DNA of 33,788 nt, taken from assembly GCA_022824615.1 (NCBI GenBank), contig JAJDZM010000255.1, forward strand, positions 1 through 33,788, read 5' to 3'. Source of the stretch: Candidatus Binatia bacterium (GTDB taxonomy: Bacteria; Desulfobacterota; Binatia; Bin18). Shown piece by piece: positions 23,524-32,604 of the stretch. Made by a program: the position numbers and the translations under genes. The notes under the pieces were generated by a model that worked only from the letters and a program-made list of their open reading frames with translations, was not told the DNA's origin and did no database searches. Positions within the stretch are counted from its first letter, which is position 1. Each line of letters begins with the position of its first letter.

Positions 23524-24495
23524 CTACCCGCCAAACGCATCCAGGACCGCGTTGACGCCCCGCTCATAATCGCCATCAATCGCGGTCGGATACAGTATCA
23601 CATACGACGCGCCAGCCCGCTCAAACTCGTCAAGCTTTTTCTGACACTCCTGCGGGCTGCCCAAGGCGGCGACCTGCTCCGCCATTTCTTCGGACACGGC
23701 TTCGGCGGCGGCAGCCATGTCGTTCTTTTGGGCCGCCGCCATAATACCGGCAGCTTCTTTCTCAAAGCCCTGCCGGACAAAGAGCCGGTTGTAGTACGGC
23801 ATACGCCCATAAAAAGACAGGGTTTGTCGTACGGAGCGGAGCGCAACCGCTTTATCCTCGCACACACAGCAATGCATGATGAGCCCGATTTGTATATCCG
23901 CGGGTGAACGTCCAGCCTCCTGCGCACCGGTCGCAATCCCCTCCACCACTTCGTGCAGCCCGTGCGGCGCGTAATTCAGCGGCAGGCTGCCATCGGCCAG
24001 TTCGCCGGTCAGGTGAATACTCTTGGGCGAAATACCGGCCAGATAAATGGGAATCTTGTTATCGGCTTTCATCGGCGGCAGCCCAAGCGCTGCCGCCGCC
24101 TCATCTTTTCCATCAAAAATGTTCCGCACCGCCTGTACATATTCCCGCAGGGCGGTCAGAGGCTTGGCCATATCTATACCGAACATGCTGTTTAACGGAA
24201 CATGACTGGTGCCCAGGCCAAGCAAGAGCCGTCCCGGCGCAAGACGGTCTATGGTCATGGCGTGCAGGGCCGCAATGAGCGGGTTGCGCAGATAGAGGTT
24301 GGTAATGCCCGTGCCAACCTGGATATTCGAGGTCACGGACGCCAGATGCTGGGCGAGCGCCAAAGAGTCAGTAAACGATTCCGTTACCAGGAAATTGCGC
24401 AGGCCACGCTCTTCTGCCTTTTTGACATAGGCGGTGTACTGCTCCACAGAGCCTGGAGCCATATTGCTCATTATCAACATACCGGGAGTTGCCAT
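23524..24495 (-). CDS. LLM-class flavin/F420-dependent oxidoreductase
   Basis: A 323-residue luciferase-like TIM-barrel protein. Signatures are 'EERGLRNFLVTESFTDSLALAQHLASVTSNIQVGTGITNLYLRNP', 'RLLLGLGTSHV' and 'PIYLAGISPKSIHLTGELADGSLPLNY', which in this family contact the F420 or FMN cofactor. The methylenetetrahydromethanopterin-reductase-like subgroup looks closest. The substrate cannot be told. AGGAGG stands 6 bases before the ATG. It heads a run with the S4, threonine aldolase and phosphotriesterase-like genes. Confidence 0.88.
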   Translation of the reverse strand: MATPGMLIMSNMAPGSVEQYTAYVKKAEERGLRNFLVTESFTDSLALAQHLASVTSNIQVGTGITNLYLRNPLIAALHAMTIDRLAPGRLLLGLGTSHVPLNSMFGIDMAKPLTALREYVQAVRNIFDGKDEAAAALGLPPMKADNKIPIYLAGISPKSIHLTGELADGSLPLNYAPHGLHEVVEGIATGAQEAGRSPADIQIGLIMHCCVCEDKAVALRSVRQTLSFYGRMPYYNRLFVRQGFEKEAAGIMAAAQKNDMAAAAEAVSEEMAEQVAALGSPQECQKKLDEFERAGASYVILYPTAIDGDYERGVNAVLDAFGG

Positions 24496-24563
24496 ATCGA
24501 GTCCTCCTGAGGTGAGATCACCCCTTCAAATCACAAGCGGTCGGGGGCCGCAATGGAATACGA

Positions 24564-25361
24564 CTATTCGTCAGCAAGGAGAGGCGGGGCGTTTTGCGCC
24601 AGCGCTCCGAACTCTTCTTTGACCGCAATCCCGCTCAGTTGTGCTCGCCGCATGAGTTCGGCCAGACGCAGGATACGGTCGGCGGCTTCCTCAACCGCCA
24701 CACCGCGGGCATGAATGTTTGAGATCAGGTTTCGCTCAGCGTCGGTATGGCCGCTCCGGGGATGATAGGCCATATACGCCGAGAGGCTCTCTGCGGTCAG
24801 CAGGCCGGGCCGTTCTCCAATGAGAAGGACCAGAACGGTCGGAGCAAGCAACTCGCCGATATCGTTCAGCACCCCGACGCGGCAATAGCGAACGGCAAAA
24901 GGCCGACCAAAGCGCCAGCCTCGTTTGTCCGCACCGGCACGAAGCAGCGGCAATAGGGCTGGCACCTGTCTGACAACAGCAGCGACCGAGAGCCCGTCGC
25001 CGATAACAACCTGGAAATCGGCACCACCAGCGCAACGAGCCATGATCTCCGCCTGGGCGTGCTCACCGAGCCGGCGACCCAGGTCGGGTCGCATCAGATA
25101 TTCGGCTTTGCTCCGCGCCTGACTGGAGACGGCAAATATATCCCACGCTTGCAGAAAATCTGGCCCAAGACCCTGTTCCCAATCGATATCGGTCTGCACC
25201 GCATCCCTGGCTGAGGCATGGTCCAAACGCAGGCTGAGCTGCGTTTGCGTCCGATAAGCCGACCCGGACCGACCGGTAAATATCCGGGCTGGGGTCCGCG
25301 TCCGGATTGCAGCCAACGGGTCGTGAGTGTCCGATGTCGCAGGTGTCTTCACCATACTCAC
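24564..25361 (-). CDS. eutC: Ethanolamine ammonia-lyase small subunit
   Basis: The 265-residue EutC pairs with EutB to convert ethanolamine to acetaldehyde and ammonia using adenosylcobalamin. Typical segments are 'TPARIFTGRSGSAYRTQTQLSLRLDHASARDAV', 'QVVIGDGLSVAAV', 'GRPFAVRYCRVGVLNDIGELL' and 'VLLIGERPGLLTAESLSAYMAYHPRSGHTDAERNLISNIH'. The frame begins at GTG 25361, only 2 bases after the eutB stop; ATG 25355 is an alternative start. No N-terminal shell-targeting extension is evident. Confidence 0.95.
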   Translation of the reverse strand: MSMVKTPATSDTHDPLAAIRTRTPARIFTGRSGSAYRTQTQLSLRLDHASARDAVQTDIDWEQGLGPDFLQAWDIFAVSSQARSKAEYLMRPDLGRRLGEHAQAEIMARCAGGADFQVVIGDGLSVAAVVRQVPALLPLLRAGADKRGWRFGRPFAVRYCRVGVLNDIGELLAPTVLVLLIGERPGLLTAESLSAYMAYHPRSGHTDAERNLISNIHARGVAVEEAADRILRLAELMRRAQLSGIAVKEEFGALAQNAPPLLADE

Positions 25362-25363
25362 GG

Positions 25364-26764
25364 CTACACAATCAGCTTGACCGTTTCTTCGAGGCGTTGT
25401 CGAGCAAAACTCTCCGATGCCGCGAGGTTTCCATTCCGAAAGATGTCCATCTGCTCCAGCCAGGCCAAGAACTCCGGAGCAGGCTGTAAACCAAAGAGTT
25501 GACGGACGCCAAGGGCGTCGTGGAAGCTGGTGGACTGATAACTCAGCATCACATCATCGGCACACGGCACCCCCATAAAATAATTGCAGCCGGCCGCGGT
25601 CAGCAAGAGCAAGAGATTATCCGCCGAGTTCTGGTCGGCCTGAGCGTGGTTGGTGTAACACACGTCACAGCCCATGGGCAGTCCGAGCAGCTTACCCATG
25701 AAATGATCTTCCAAGCCGGCGCGAACGATCTGGCGTTCGTCATACAAGTACTCCGGACCAATAAAGCCCACCACGGTATTGACGAGGAAAGGAGCAAACG
25801 CGCGGGCCACGCCGTAGGTTCGAGCTTCGAGCGTGAGTTGATCCACGCCGTGATGGGCATTGGCAGAGAGCGCACTCCCCTGCCCGGTTTCAAAATACAT
25901 GACCTCCTCCCCCACCCAGGCCACCTCACGACTTCGATGATGTTCGAGGACACGCTCACGGCCCTCGCGCAGAATATCCAGATTGATCCCAAAACTCGCA
26001 TTGGCCGCTTCCGTCCCGGCAAGAGACTGAAACAACAGGTCCACGGGCGCACTACGCTCCAGGCTGTCGAGCTGCGTGCTGATATGCGCCAGGCAGCACG
26101 ATTGGGTGGGGATGTCATAGGCGTCGATCAAACGCTGAAGCCCGTGCAGAATCTGGCTGACCGTTTCCACGGACTCAGTCGCCGGGTTTACGCCGATGAC
26201 GGCGTCCCCGCAACCAAATAGCAAGCCATCAATGGCGGACAGCAGAATCCCGCCGAGATCATCGGCCGGATGATTGGGCTGCACCCGAATACCCAGAACG
26301 CCGGGCTGACCCATGGTGTTGCGACAGCGTGTGATGTTGCGGATTTTGCTGGCAGCCACAATCAGGTCTTTATTGCTCATCAGCTTTGTGACCGCCGCGG
26401 CGACCTCCGGGATAATGGCCCAGTGGAGTGCACCCAAACGGGCACCATCCTGGTCCTCGTCCAGCACATACTCGCGGAACTCGCCGACCGTCAGATGGGC
26501 GAGCGGACGGAACGCCTGCTGATCATGGGTCTCAAGAATCAGACGACTGACTTCGTCCTGGGCGGGCTCTATGAGTGGATTCGCCACAATGTCCGACAAC
26601 GAGATATCGGCCAACACCAGCTTGGCCGCAACCCGTTCCTGCTCGGAAGTTGCGGCAATCTCTGCCAGCCGATCCCCCGACTTGTCTTCGTTCGCCTTGG
26701 CAAAGACTTCGCGCAGGTCAGCAAAAGAAAAACGCTGGCCGCGAACGGTAGTGGAATAGCTCAT
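25364..26764 (-). CDS. eutB: Ethanolamine ammonia-lyase large subunit
   Basis: The 466-residue catalytic subunit has 'QRFSFADLREVFAKANEDKSGDRLAEIAA' at the start, 'RNTMGQPGVLGIRVQPNHPADDL', 'FGCGDAVIGVNPATESV' and 'GCDVCYTNHAQADQNSADNLLLLLTAAGCNYFMGVPCADDVML', which line the substrate and cobalamin sites. It is full length. eutC follows at once. The copper ATPase gene ends 20 bp upstream on the same strand. The reactivase EutA, a permease, EutR and microcompartment shell genes are all absent from the window. Confidence 0.96.
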   Translation of the reverse strand: MSYSTTVRGQRFSFADLREVFAKANEDKSGDRLAEIAATSEQERVAAKLVLADISLSDIVANPLIEPAQDEVSRLILETHDQQAFRPLAHLTVGEFREYVLDEDQDGARLGALHWAIIPEVAAAVTKLMSNKDLIVAASKIRNITRCRNTMGQPGVLGIRVQPNHPADDLGGILLSAIDGLLFGCGDAVIGVNPATESVETVSQILHGLQRLIDAYDIPTQSCCLAHISTQLDSLERSAPVDLLFQSLAGTEAANASFGINLDILREGRERVLEHHRSREVAWVGEEVMYFETGQGSALSANAHHGVDQLTLEARTYGVARAFAPFLVNTVVGFIGPEYLYDERQIVRAGLEDHFMGKLLGLPMGCDVCYTNHAQADQNSADNLLLLLTAAGCNYFMGVPCADDVMLSYQSTSFHDALGVRQLFGLQPAPEFLAWLEQMDIFRNGNLAASESFARQRLEETVKLIV

Positions 26765-26784
26765 GCGACCCTACGTCCACCGTC

Positions 26785-29073
26785 TCACACGGCGGACTCT
26801 TCCAAGCGCATCGTCCGCAATCGTAAGGAATTCGTCAACACCGAGACCGAACTCAAGGCCATGGCGGACGCGGCAACCATGGGATCGAGCAGGACCCCAA
26901 AGAACGGGTAGAGCAGTCCGGCGGCAAGCGGAATGCCGGCCGTGTTATAGGCAAACGCCCAGAATAGATTCTGCCGGATGATCTGGACCGTTCGCCGCGA
27001 CAGTTCAATGGCCGTCGCCACGCCACTCAATTCACCCCGCATCAGCGTAATATCGGCGGCCTCAAGGGCAATATCCGTCCCGGTCCCCACGGCGATACCA
27101 ACCGTCGCCTGGGCCAGGGCCGGGGCATCGTTGATCCCGTCGCCGACCATGGCGACGGCAGCACTGTTTTCTTGGAGGCGCGCAATCTCGGCCGCCTTAT
27201 CCCCGGGCAAGACTTCGGCCAATACCCGTGTAATACCGGCCTGGCGGGCAATTGCCTGGGCGGTGTGGCGGTTGTCTCCGGTCAGCATGACCGTTTCGAG
27301 CCCCATCTGTTGAAGGCGGTGGACAGCCTCGGCAGCCTGAGGCTTGAGCGTATCGGCGACTGCAATCAGCCCGACGACGCGCCGGTTGACCACCACATAG
27401 AGCGGCGTCTTCCCCCCGTGCGAGAGACGCTCGGCGTGTTCCAGCATGTCATCAGACTGAATACCGCGCTGGACAAGGAGCCGTCGGCTGCCGACTAGGA
27501 CGAGCTTCCCCTCCATCCGGGCTTCGATGCCGTGTCCGGCAAGGGCAACAAACGACTTGACCGGCCCGAGCGTCAGACCCTGCGTCTTGGCCTGTTGCAC
27601 AACGGCCTGTCCCAGCGGATGCTCGCTTTGCCATTCCGCACGCGCAGCCACACGCAGGACTTCTGCGCTGTTCAGCCTTACTCGCTCGGGCAGCGTCTCG
27701 GACGGAATGATCTCGGTTACCGCCGGCTTTCCAGTCGTCAGCGTGCCAGTTTTATCAAAGACCACGGTGGTCAGGGTATGCGCCCGTTCCAATATCTCTC
27801 CGCCTTTGATGAGCACGCCATATTCGGCCCCGCGCCCGGTGCCGACCATGATGGCGGTCGGAGTGGCCAAACCCAGCGAACACGGACAGGCAATAATCAG
27901 CACGGCCACAAAGGTCATGAGGGCAAAGGTGAGAGGCGGGTCCGGTCCGAACATCAGCCAGAGACAAAACGTGCCAACGGCAGTCGCAATAACCGCCGGC
28001 ACAAAGTAGGCTGCAATCGTATCGGCCAGGCGTTGAATCGGTGCTTTTGAACCCTGGGCCTGACGGACGAGATCAATGATGCGAGCCAGGGCCGTCTCTT
28101 TGCCAACCCTGGTCGCCAACACAGTCAGCGCACCCATAGTGTTAAGCGTCGCACCGGTCACACTGTCTCCGGGCTGCTTTTCAACCGGCAGACTCTCACC
28201 GGTCAGCATGGATTCGTCAACCGCGGACGAGCCCGCCCGGACGATACCGTCGACAGGAATGGACTCACCGGGCCGGACAAGGACCCGGTCGCCAACCTGG
28301 ACCTGCTCGACCGGAACGGTTTCTTGCTCTCCCTCCTCGCGTAACACTGTCGCCGTTTTGGGTTGCAACTGGGCAAGCCGTCGAATTGCTTCAGTCGTTC
28401 TTCTCTTTGCGCGCGCTTCCAGCAAACGACCCAGCAGGATCAGAGTAATAATCACCGCGGCAGTATCGAAATACATCTGGGGCTGCTGTCCGACTGCCAC
28501 AAAAAAACCGGGAGCAAACACCGCCACCGTACTGTAGAGATAGGCCGCCGAGGTCCCAACCGCGATCAGGGTATTCATATCGCTGGAACCGTGCCGTGTC
28601 CTGGCCCAGGCGTTTCGATAAAACTGTCCGCCGACCCAGAACTGGACAGGAGAGGTGAGGGCGAATAACCACACCGGAGCACCGAACGGCAGGAAAGACA
28701 GCAGCGGAGTCATGCTTCCCACCAGGATCATCACTGTCAACACGGCGCTGACGAGCAGCTTTCTTTTCAGCAGGAGGTAGTCGTCCCGGTGCTGGCGGTC
28801 GACTTCCTCTTCGGCGGTCTCTCCGCGTTCGACCATTTCAAAGCCGATTGAGGCAACTGTCGCTCCAAGGCCGGGCACGCTGACTTGCCCGGGCAGATAT
28901 TCCACCACGGCTTCTTCACTCGCCAGATTGACACTCGCTCGCAGGACACCAGGCGTTTGGGTCAGGGCCTGTTCGACCTTGGCAACGCACGCGGCACAGT
29001 GCATGCCGCGAATGCCAATACGAGTTGCAGTCGGGTTTTGTGTGGATTCAGCCTGCTCTGCCACTTCGCTCAT
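26785..29073 (-). CDS. copA: Copper-exporting P1B-type ATPase
   Basis: A 762-residue heavy-metal ATPase. One N-terminal HMA domain carries Cys26 and Cys29 ('GMHCAAC'). The membrane metal site is Cys396-Pro-Cys398 ('[11 protein letters not shown]'), the phosphorylated Asp440 sits in 'DKTGTLTTG', the nucleotide domain has 'SEHPLGQA', and the hinge is '[17 protein letters not shown]'. The last helices contain '[20 protein letters not shown]' and a Met/Ser pair in '[16 protein letters not shown]', as in Cu(I) pumps. It removes Cu(I) from the cytoplasm. A promoter with an unusually long spacer lies just upstream. Confidence 0.95.
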   Translation of the reverse strand: MSEVAEQAESTQNPTATRIGIRGMHCAACVAKVEQALTQTPGVLRASVNLASEEAVVEYLPGQVSVPGLGATVASIGFEMVERGETAEEEVDRQHRDDYLLLKRKLLVSAVLTVMILVGSMTPLLSFLPFGAPVWLFALTSPVQFWVGGQFYRNAWARTRHGSSDMNTLIAVGTSAAYLYSTVAVFAPGFFVAVGQQPQMYFDTAAVIITLILLGRLLEARAKRRTTEAIRRLAQLQPKTATVLREEGEQETVPVEQVQVGDRVLVRPGESIPVDGIVRAGSSAVDESMLTGESLPVEKQPGDSVTGATLNTMGALTVLATRVGKETALARIIDLVRQAQGSKAPIQRLADTIAAYFVPAVIATAVGTFCLWLMFGPDPPLTFALMTFVAVLIIACPCSLGLATPTAIMVGTGRGAEYGVLIKGGEILERAHTLTTVVFDKTGTLTTGKPAVTEIIPSETLPERVRLNSAEVLRVAARAEWQSEHPLGQAVVQQAKTQGLTLGPVKSFVALAGHGIEARMEGKLVLVGSRRLLVQRGIQSDDMLEHAERLSHGGKTPLYVVVNRRVVGLIAVADTLKPQAAEAVHRLQQMGLETVMLTGDNRHTAQAIARQAGITRVLAEVLPGDKAAEIARLQENSAAVAMVGDGINDAPALAQATVGIAVGTGTDIALEAADITLMRGELSGVATAIELSRRTVQIIRQNLFWAFAYNTAGIPLAAGLLYPFFGVLLDPMVAASAMALSSVSVLTNSLRLRTMRLEESAV

Positions 29074-29090
29074 AGCGAACCCCTATCTAT

Positions 29091-29122
29091 ACAATACATC
29101 TCAGACCCCGAGACGGAGTCAA
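29091..29122 (-). promoter_or_regulatory. copA promoter with 20-bp spacer, possible MerR-family target
   Basis: On the minus strand TTGACT (29122-29117) and TATTGT (29096-29091) are separated by 20 bases. Spacers of 19-20 bp are the mark of promoters activated by MerR-family regulators such as CueR. A short dyad TCTC-N7-GAGA lies about the spacer centre. The copA ATG is at 29073, giving a very short leader. No merR-type gene is in the window. Confidence 0.45.
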
Positions 29123-29201
29123 GACGGATTCAAATCTCCTACTCTGGACGCAATCGGCAGGAGTATGGCAGAAGAAGGATGAAGGGCGTATTCTTAGTAC
29201 C

Positions 29202-29426
29202 ATGCGTCAGATCAAAGTCATTGTTGAAAAGAATTCGGATGGCTACATTGCGTATCCGCTTGGTGTCAAAGGGGTAGTTGTCGGACAGGGAGACAGCTAT
29301 GAAGAGGCCCTCGCTGATGTCAAGTCAGCCATCCGGTTTCATATTGAAAGTTTTGGCAGCGAAGTCCTAGAGACAGATCCTCCCGTCCTGGAAGCATTTA
29401 TTGCTGAGGCAGGGGTCGATCTCTAA
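29202..29426 (+). CDS. hicB: HicB-like antitoxin
   Basis: A 74-residue protein with the HicB partial RNase-H-like fold: 'IKVIVEKNSDGYIAYPLGVKGVVVGQGDSYEEALADVKSAIRFHIESFG'. No separate DNA-binding domain is attached, so operator binding would need another mechanism. The stop shares a base with the next start (TAATG). It should neutralise the toxin encoded right after it. Confidence 0.85.
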   Translation: MRQIKVIVEKNSDGYIAYPLGVKGVVVGQGDSYEEALADVKSAIRFHIESFGSEVLETDPPVLEAFIAEAGVDL

Positions 29427-29665
29427 TGCCCAAGTTTCCAGTTGACGCGTCAAAGCAGAAAGTCCTGAAAGCCCTGGGATTATTAGGATTCCACATCGTC
29501 CGAGAAAAAGAGCATATCTCCATGGTTCGCAACAATCCGGACGGCAGCATAACTCCCCTCACTATGCCGAACCATACGAAGATAAAATCTTCGACATTAC
29601 GGCAGATATGCACGCAGGCGAGAATATCCAGAGAAGAATTTCTAGCCGCATACGAAGAGGCTTAA
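29426..29665 (+). CDS. hicA: HicA-like mRNA-interferase toxin
   Basis: A 79-residue double-stranded-RNA-binding-fold toxin. The segment 'VLKALGLLGFHIVREKEHISMVRNNPDGSITPLTMPNHTKIKSSTLRQICTQARISREEFL' follows the HicA pattern; His30 is the likely catalytic residue, in 'KEHIS' where most members have a G-S-H. The toxin cleaves mRNA or tmRNA when free. It is translationally coupled to the antitoxin, which comes first, the reverse of the classic hicAB order. Confidence 0.85.
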   Translation: MPKFPVDASKQKVLKALGLLGFHIVREKEHISMVRNNPDGSITPLTMPNHTKIKSSTLRQICTQARISREEFLAAYEEA

Positions 29666-29690
29666 AAAGGAACGACATAAGGAGAACATT

Positions 29691-30872
29691 ATGAATGCGA
29701 AGGCCGGCGCACAGGAACGATTCACGCAAGCTCATGATGACCTGATTGCCCTGAGTCATCGTATTCACGCCCATCCCGAGCTTGGTTTTGAGGAAGAGAA
29801 AGCCTGCACCTGGATTGCGGAAACGCTCAGCGACGCCGGCTTTCGCGTAGAAACCGGTATTTGTGACCTGCCAACCGCTTTTGTGGCACGCGCCGGCAGC
29901 GGACCGTTGCATATTACCATCTGCGCCGAATACGACTGCCTGCCCGGCATCGGCCATGCCTGTGGCCATAATATCATCGCCGCGTCCGCGGTCGGCGCTG
30001 GGATTGCTGCGGCAAAAATTGCAGACGAGGTGGGGCTGACCGTGAGTGTCCTCGGCACACCCGCCGAAGAAGCCGGGGACGCCGGGGGAAAAATTCTCCT
30101 CTTGGAACGGAACGCCTTCACGGATGCCCATGCCGCCATGATGGTCCACCCGGCTCCTATGGATGTGGTGGACCCGGCCATTATCGCCTGCTCCATGTTT
30201 CACGTACGCTATACGGGCAAGGAAGCCCATGCTTCGGCCTTTCCCGAACACGGCATCAATGCGGCTGACGCCTTGACAGTGGCGCAAACGGCCATTGGTC
30301 TCCTGCGGCAGCACATTCGCTCAACGGATCGCATTCACGGTATTATTACTCAGGGCGGGGACGCTCCCAACATCATCCCCGCTCATACCGAGGCCAAATA
30401 CATTGTCCGGGCCAAGACCCTGGACGAGTTGGATAGCATTAAAGAAAAGGTCCGGCGCTGTTTTGAAGCGGGCGCCTTGGCAACCGGGTCAACACTCGAA
30501 ATCCTCGGCGGCGACAAGCCCTATGCGGAGCACCGCTCCGATATGGAGATCGCCAGTCTGTACGAACGCAACGCGGAAGTACTCGGGCGCGTTTTCCCGG
30601 AACGTGGTCCGGCAATTGAACGCGCGGCAGGCTCAACGGATATGGGCAATGTGTCTCTGGCCCTGCCCTCAATCCACCCGTTTATCGGGATTGACTCGCT
30701 GCCGGCGGTGAATCACCAGCCCGAATTCACTGCGCACTGCGTGACCCAGGCTGCGGACAAAGCCCTGATAGACGGAGCCCTGTCCATGGCCTGGACGGCC
30801 ATTGATATGGCGACCGATGAACAGATACGCGACCGACTGATACAACGCAAAGCCTCCGGGACGATCGCCTAG
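29691..30872 (+). CDS. M20-family amidohydrolase / peptidase (PM20D2- or AbgB-like), copy 1
   Basis: A 393-residue zinc hydrolase with 'SHRIHAHPELGFEEEKA', 'CAEYDCLPGIGHACGHN' (Cys91, His93), 'TPAEEAGDAGGK' (Glu126, Glu127), 'GKEAHASAFPEHGINAADA' with the dimer-contact His180, and 'GSTDMGNVSLALPSIHPFIG'. The set matches the M20D amidohydrolases acting on aminoacyl amides, dipeptides or aminobenzoyl-glutamate. A near copy follows at 31412. The ATG stands 25 bp behind hicA, but cotranscription is uncertain. The exact substrate cannot be given. Confidence 0.9.
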   Translation: MNAKAGAQERFTQAHDDLIALSHRIHAHPELGFEEEKACTWIAETLSDAGFRVETGICDLPTAFVARAGSGPLHITICAEYDCLPGIGHACGHNIIAASAVGAGIAAAKIADEVGLTVSVLGTPAEEAGDAGGKILLLERNAFTDAHAAMMVHPAPMDVVDPAIIACSMFHVRYTGKEAHASAFPEHGINAADALTVAQTAIGLLRQHIRSTDRIHGIITQGGDAPNIIPAHTEAKYIVRAKTLDELDSIKEKVRRCFEAGALATGSTLEILGGDKPYAEHRSDMEIASLYERNAEVLGRVFPERGPAIERAAGSTDMGNVSLALPSIHPFIGIDSLPAVNHQPEFTAHCVTQAADKALIDGALSMAWTAIDMATDEQIRDRLIQRKASGTIA

Positions 30873-30876
30873 GGCC

Positions 30877-31269
30877 TTATCCGCCCAGGATGGCAAAGCC
30901 CAGTAGCGCCACGGCAAAGTAGGCGGCGATCACTGCCGCGCCAGCGTAATCTTGGGCCAGGCGTTGGCCGAAGAACAGGCACAGCAACGAGACGGTTGAG
31001 AATACCAAGCCCCACACGGCCAGACCCGTTCCCATACCGAGCAGGATCATCAACGCGCCAAGGCCGCTCAACACTCCGGCCAGCGATTCGAGAACCGTAA
31101 TGGTCCAGAACATCGCCGGAACCATGCTGGCCAGCGGACTATTAGAAAAATGCCCGCTGAAAAACTCGATATTCCCCGCACGATCCAGCCACTTGTCGGC
31201 TGCCGATTGTAAGAAAGCCATGGCAAAAAAGACCGAAACAGCGAGTTGTCCACACCAGACGGTATCCAT
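30877..31269 (-). CDS. DoxX-like integral membrane protein
   Basis: ATG 31269 is chosen because GGAGG lies 7 bases ahead. The 130-residue protein has four membrane helices: 'QLAVSVFFAMAFLQSAADKWLD', 'SMVPAMFWTITVLESLAGVLSGLGAL', 'GTGLAVWGLVFSTVSLLCLFFGQRLAQDY' and 'AAVIAAYFAVALLGFAIL'. The pattern 'SAADKWLD ... LESLAGV' is DoxX/SURF4-like. It lies antisense between the two M20 copies, with its stop 4 bp past the first one. The function is unknown. Confidence 0.7.
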   Translation of the reverse strand: MDTVWCGQLAVSVFFAMAFLQSAADKWLDRAGNIEFFSGHFSNSPLASMVPAMFWTITVLESLAGVLSGLGALMILLGMGTGLAVWGLVFSTVSLLCLFFGQRLAQDYAGAAVIAAYFAVALLGFAILGG

Positions 31270-31411
31270 ACGCAATCCTCCTTCTTCTTTCTCGCTCTCA
31301 CAGACACCCTGCCTTCATGTACCACGTTCTTTCGTTGATTTGGAAGGATACTTTGTTCTGGACGCCGAAGAAGGACGTGTGGTAAGGCAGGAAGAGACAA
31401 AGGAGTACCCT

Positions 31412-32587
31412 ATGGATGCCAAGGCAGGAGCCCAGGAACGATTTGACCAGGCGCGAGACGATCTCATTGCCCTGAGTCACCGGATTCACGCCCATCCGGA
31501 GATTGGATTTGAAGAAGAGAAGGCGGCCCACTGGCTATCGGAAACGCTGACCGACGCGGGCTTCTCGGTTGAAACCGGCATCTGCGATCTTCCGACCGCG
31601 TTCATCGCCCGGGCCGGAAGCGGACCGCTGCATATCGGCCTCTGTGCGGAATATGACAGCCTGCCTGGGATCGGCCATGCCTGTGGTCATAACATTATTG
31701 CCGCGGCAGCGGTTGGGGCCGGAATTGCCGCGGCAAAAATTGCGGACGAGGTAGGGCTGACCGTGAGCGTAATCGGCACTCCGGCAGAAGAAGTCTGTGA
31801 CGCCGGGGGGAAAATTCTCCTGCTCGAACGTGGTGCGTTTGAGGGTATGCACGCAGCGATGATGGTCCATCCCGCGCCAAAGGACGTGGTCGAATTCCCC
31901 ATTATTGCCGCCTCCATGTTTGAGGTTTGCTATCACGGTAAAGAAGCGCACGCCTCGGCCTTTCCCGAACGCGGCATTAATGCTGCGGATGCCCTGACCG
32001 TCGCCCAAACAGCCATCGGCCTGCTCCGCCAGCACATCCGCTCCACGGACCGTATTCACGGCATGATTACTAAAGGGGGTGACGCGCCCAACATCATCCC
32101 CGCCCACACGGTGGCGAAGTATATTGTCCGGGCGAACACCCTGGCAGACCTTGATGAGATCAAGCAGAAGGTTGTCAGATGCTTTGAGGCGGGTGCGCTG
32201 GCAACCGGCTCCAAGCTCGAAATCGACGGCGGTGAAAAACCGTATGCGGAGATGCTGCATGACCCGGATATCGCCGCGGCCTATCGTCGGAATGCCGAAG
32301 CGCTGGGCCGGGTTTTTCCAACCCTTGATCCGTCCCTCAAACGCGCGGCGGGTTCAACGGACATGGGCAATGTCTCTCTTGCGATGCCTGCCATTCACCC
32401 CGCCATTGGGATTGATTCGCTGCCGGACGTCAACCACCAGCCCGAGTTTACCGCTCACTGCGTCACCGAGGCCGCGGATAAAGCCATTATTGACGGAGCC
32501 CTGTCACTGGCCTGGACCGCGGTTGATATGGCGATAAATACGGAGGTCCGGGAGCGGCTCTTGAACCGTATTATGAAGGTCGAGTGA
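31412..32587 (+). CDS. M20-family amidohydrolase / peptidase, copy 2
   Basis: I start at ATG 31412 since AAAGGAG (31399-31405) is 6 bases ahead and the protein then aligns end to end with copy 1; the frame is open much further upstream, across the DoxX-like gene, by chance. The 391-residue product keeps 'GHACGHN', 'TPAEE', 'GKEAHASAFPERGINAADA' and 'GSTDMGNVS'. By eye about four in five residues equal copy 1; changes cluster in the helical face after 'EEK', at 'EVCDAGG' (AGDAGG in copy 1) and in the C-terminal tail. It looks like a tandem duplicate that has begun to diverge. Confidence 0.9.
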   Translation: MDAKAGAQERFDQARDDLIALSHRIHAHPEIGFEEEKAAHWLSETLTDAGFSVETGICDLPTAFIARAGSGPLHIGLCAEYDSLPGIGHACGHNIIAAAAVGAGIAAAKIADEVGLTVSVIGTPAEEVCDAGGKILLLERGAFEGMHAAMMVHPAPKDVVEFPIIAASMFEVCYHGKEAHASAFPERGINAADALTVAQTAIGLLRQHIRSTDRIHGMITKGGDAPNIIPAHTVAKYIVRANTLADLDEIKQKVVRCFEAGALATGSKLEIDGGEKPYAEMLHDPDIAAAYRRNAEALGRVFPTLDPSLKRAAGSTDMGNVSLAMPAIHPAIGIDSLPDVNHQPEFTAHCVTEAADKAIIDGALSLAWTAVDMAINTEVRERLLNRIMKVE

Positions 32588-32604
32588 GGTCCCTGCCCTC
32601 TGCG

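Noticed and set aside
31100..31411. N-terminal extension of the second M20 protein
   Set aside because: It would run antisense across the DoxX-like gene, has no similarity to copy 1, and the ribosome-binding site is at 31399-31405.
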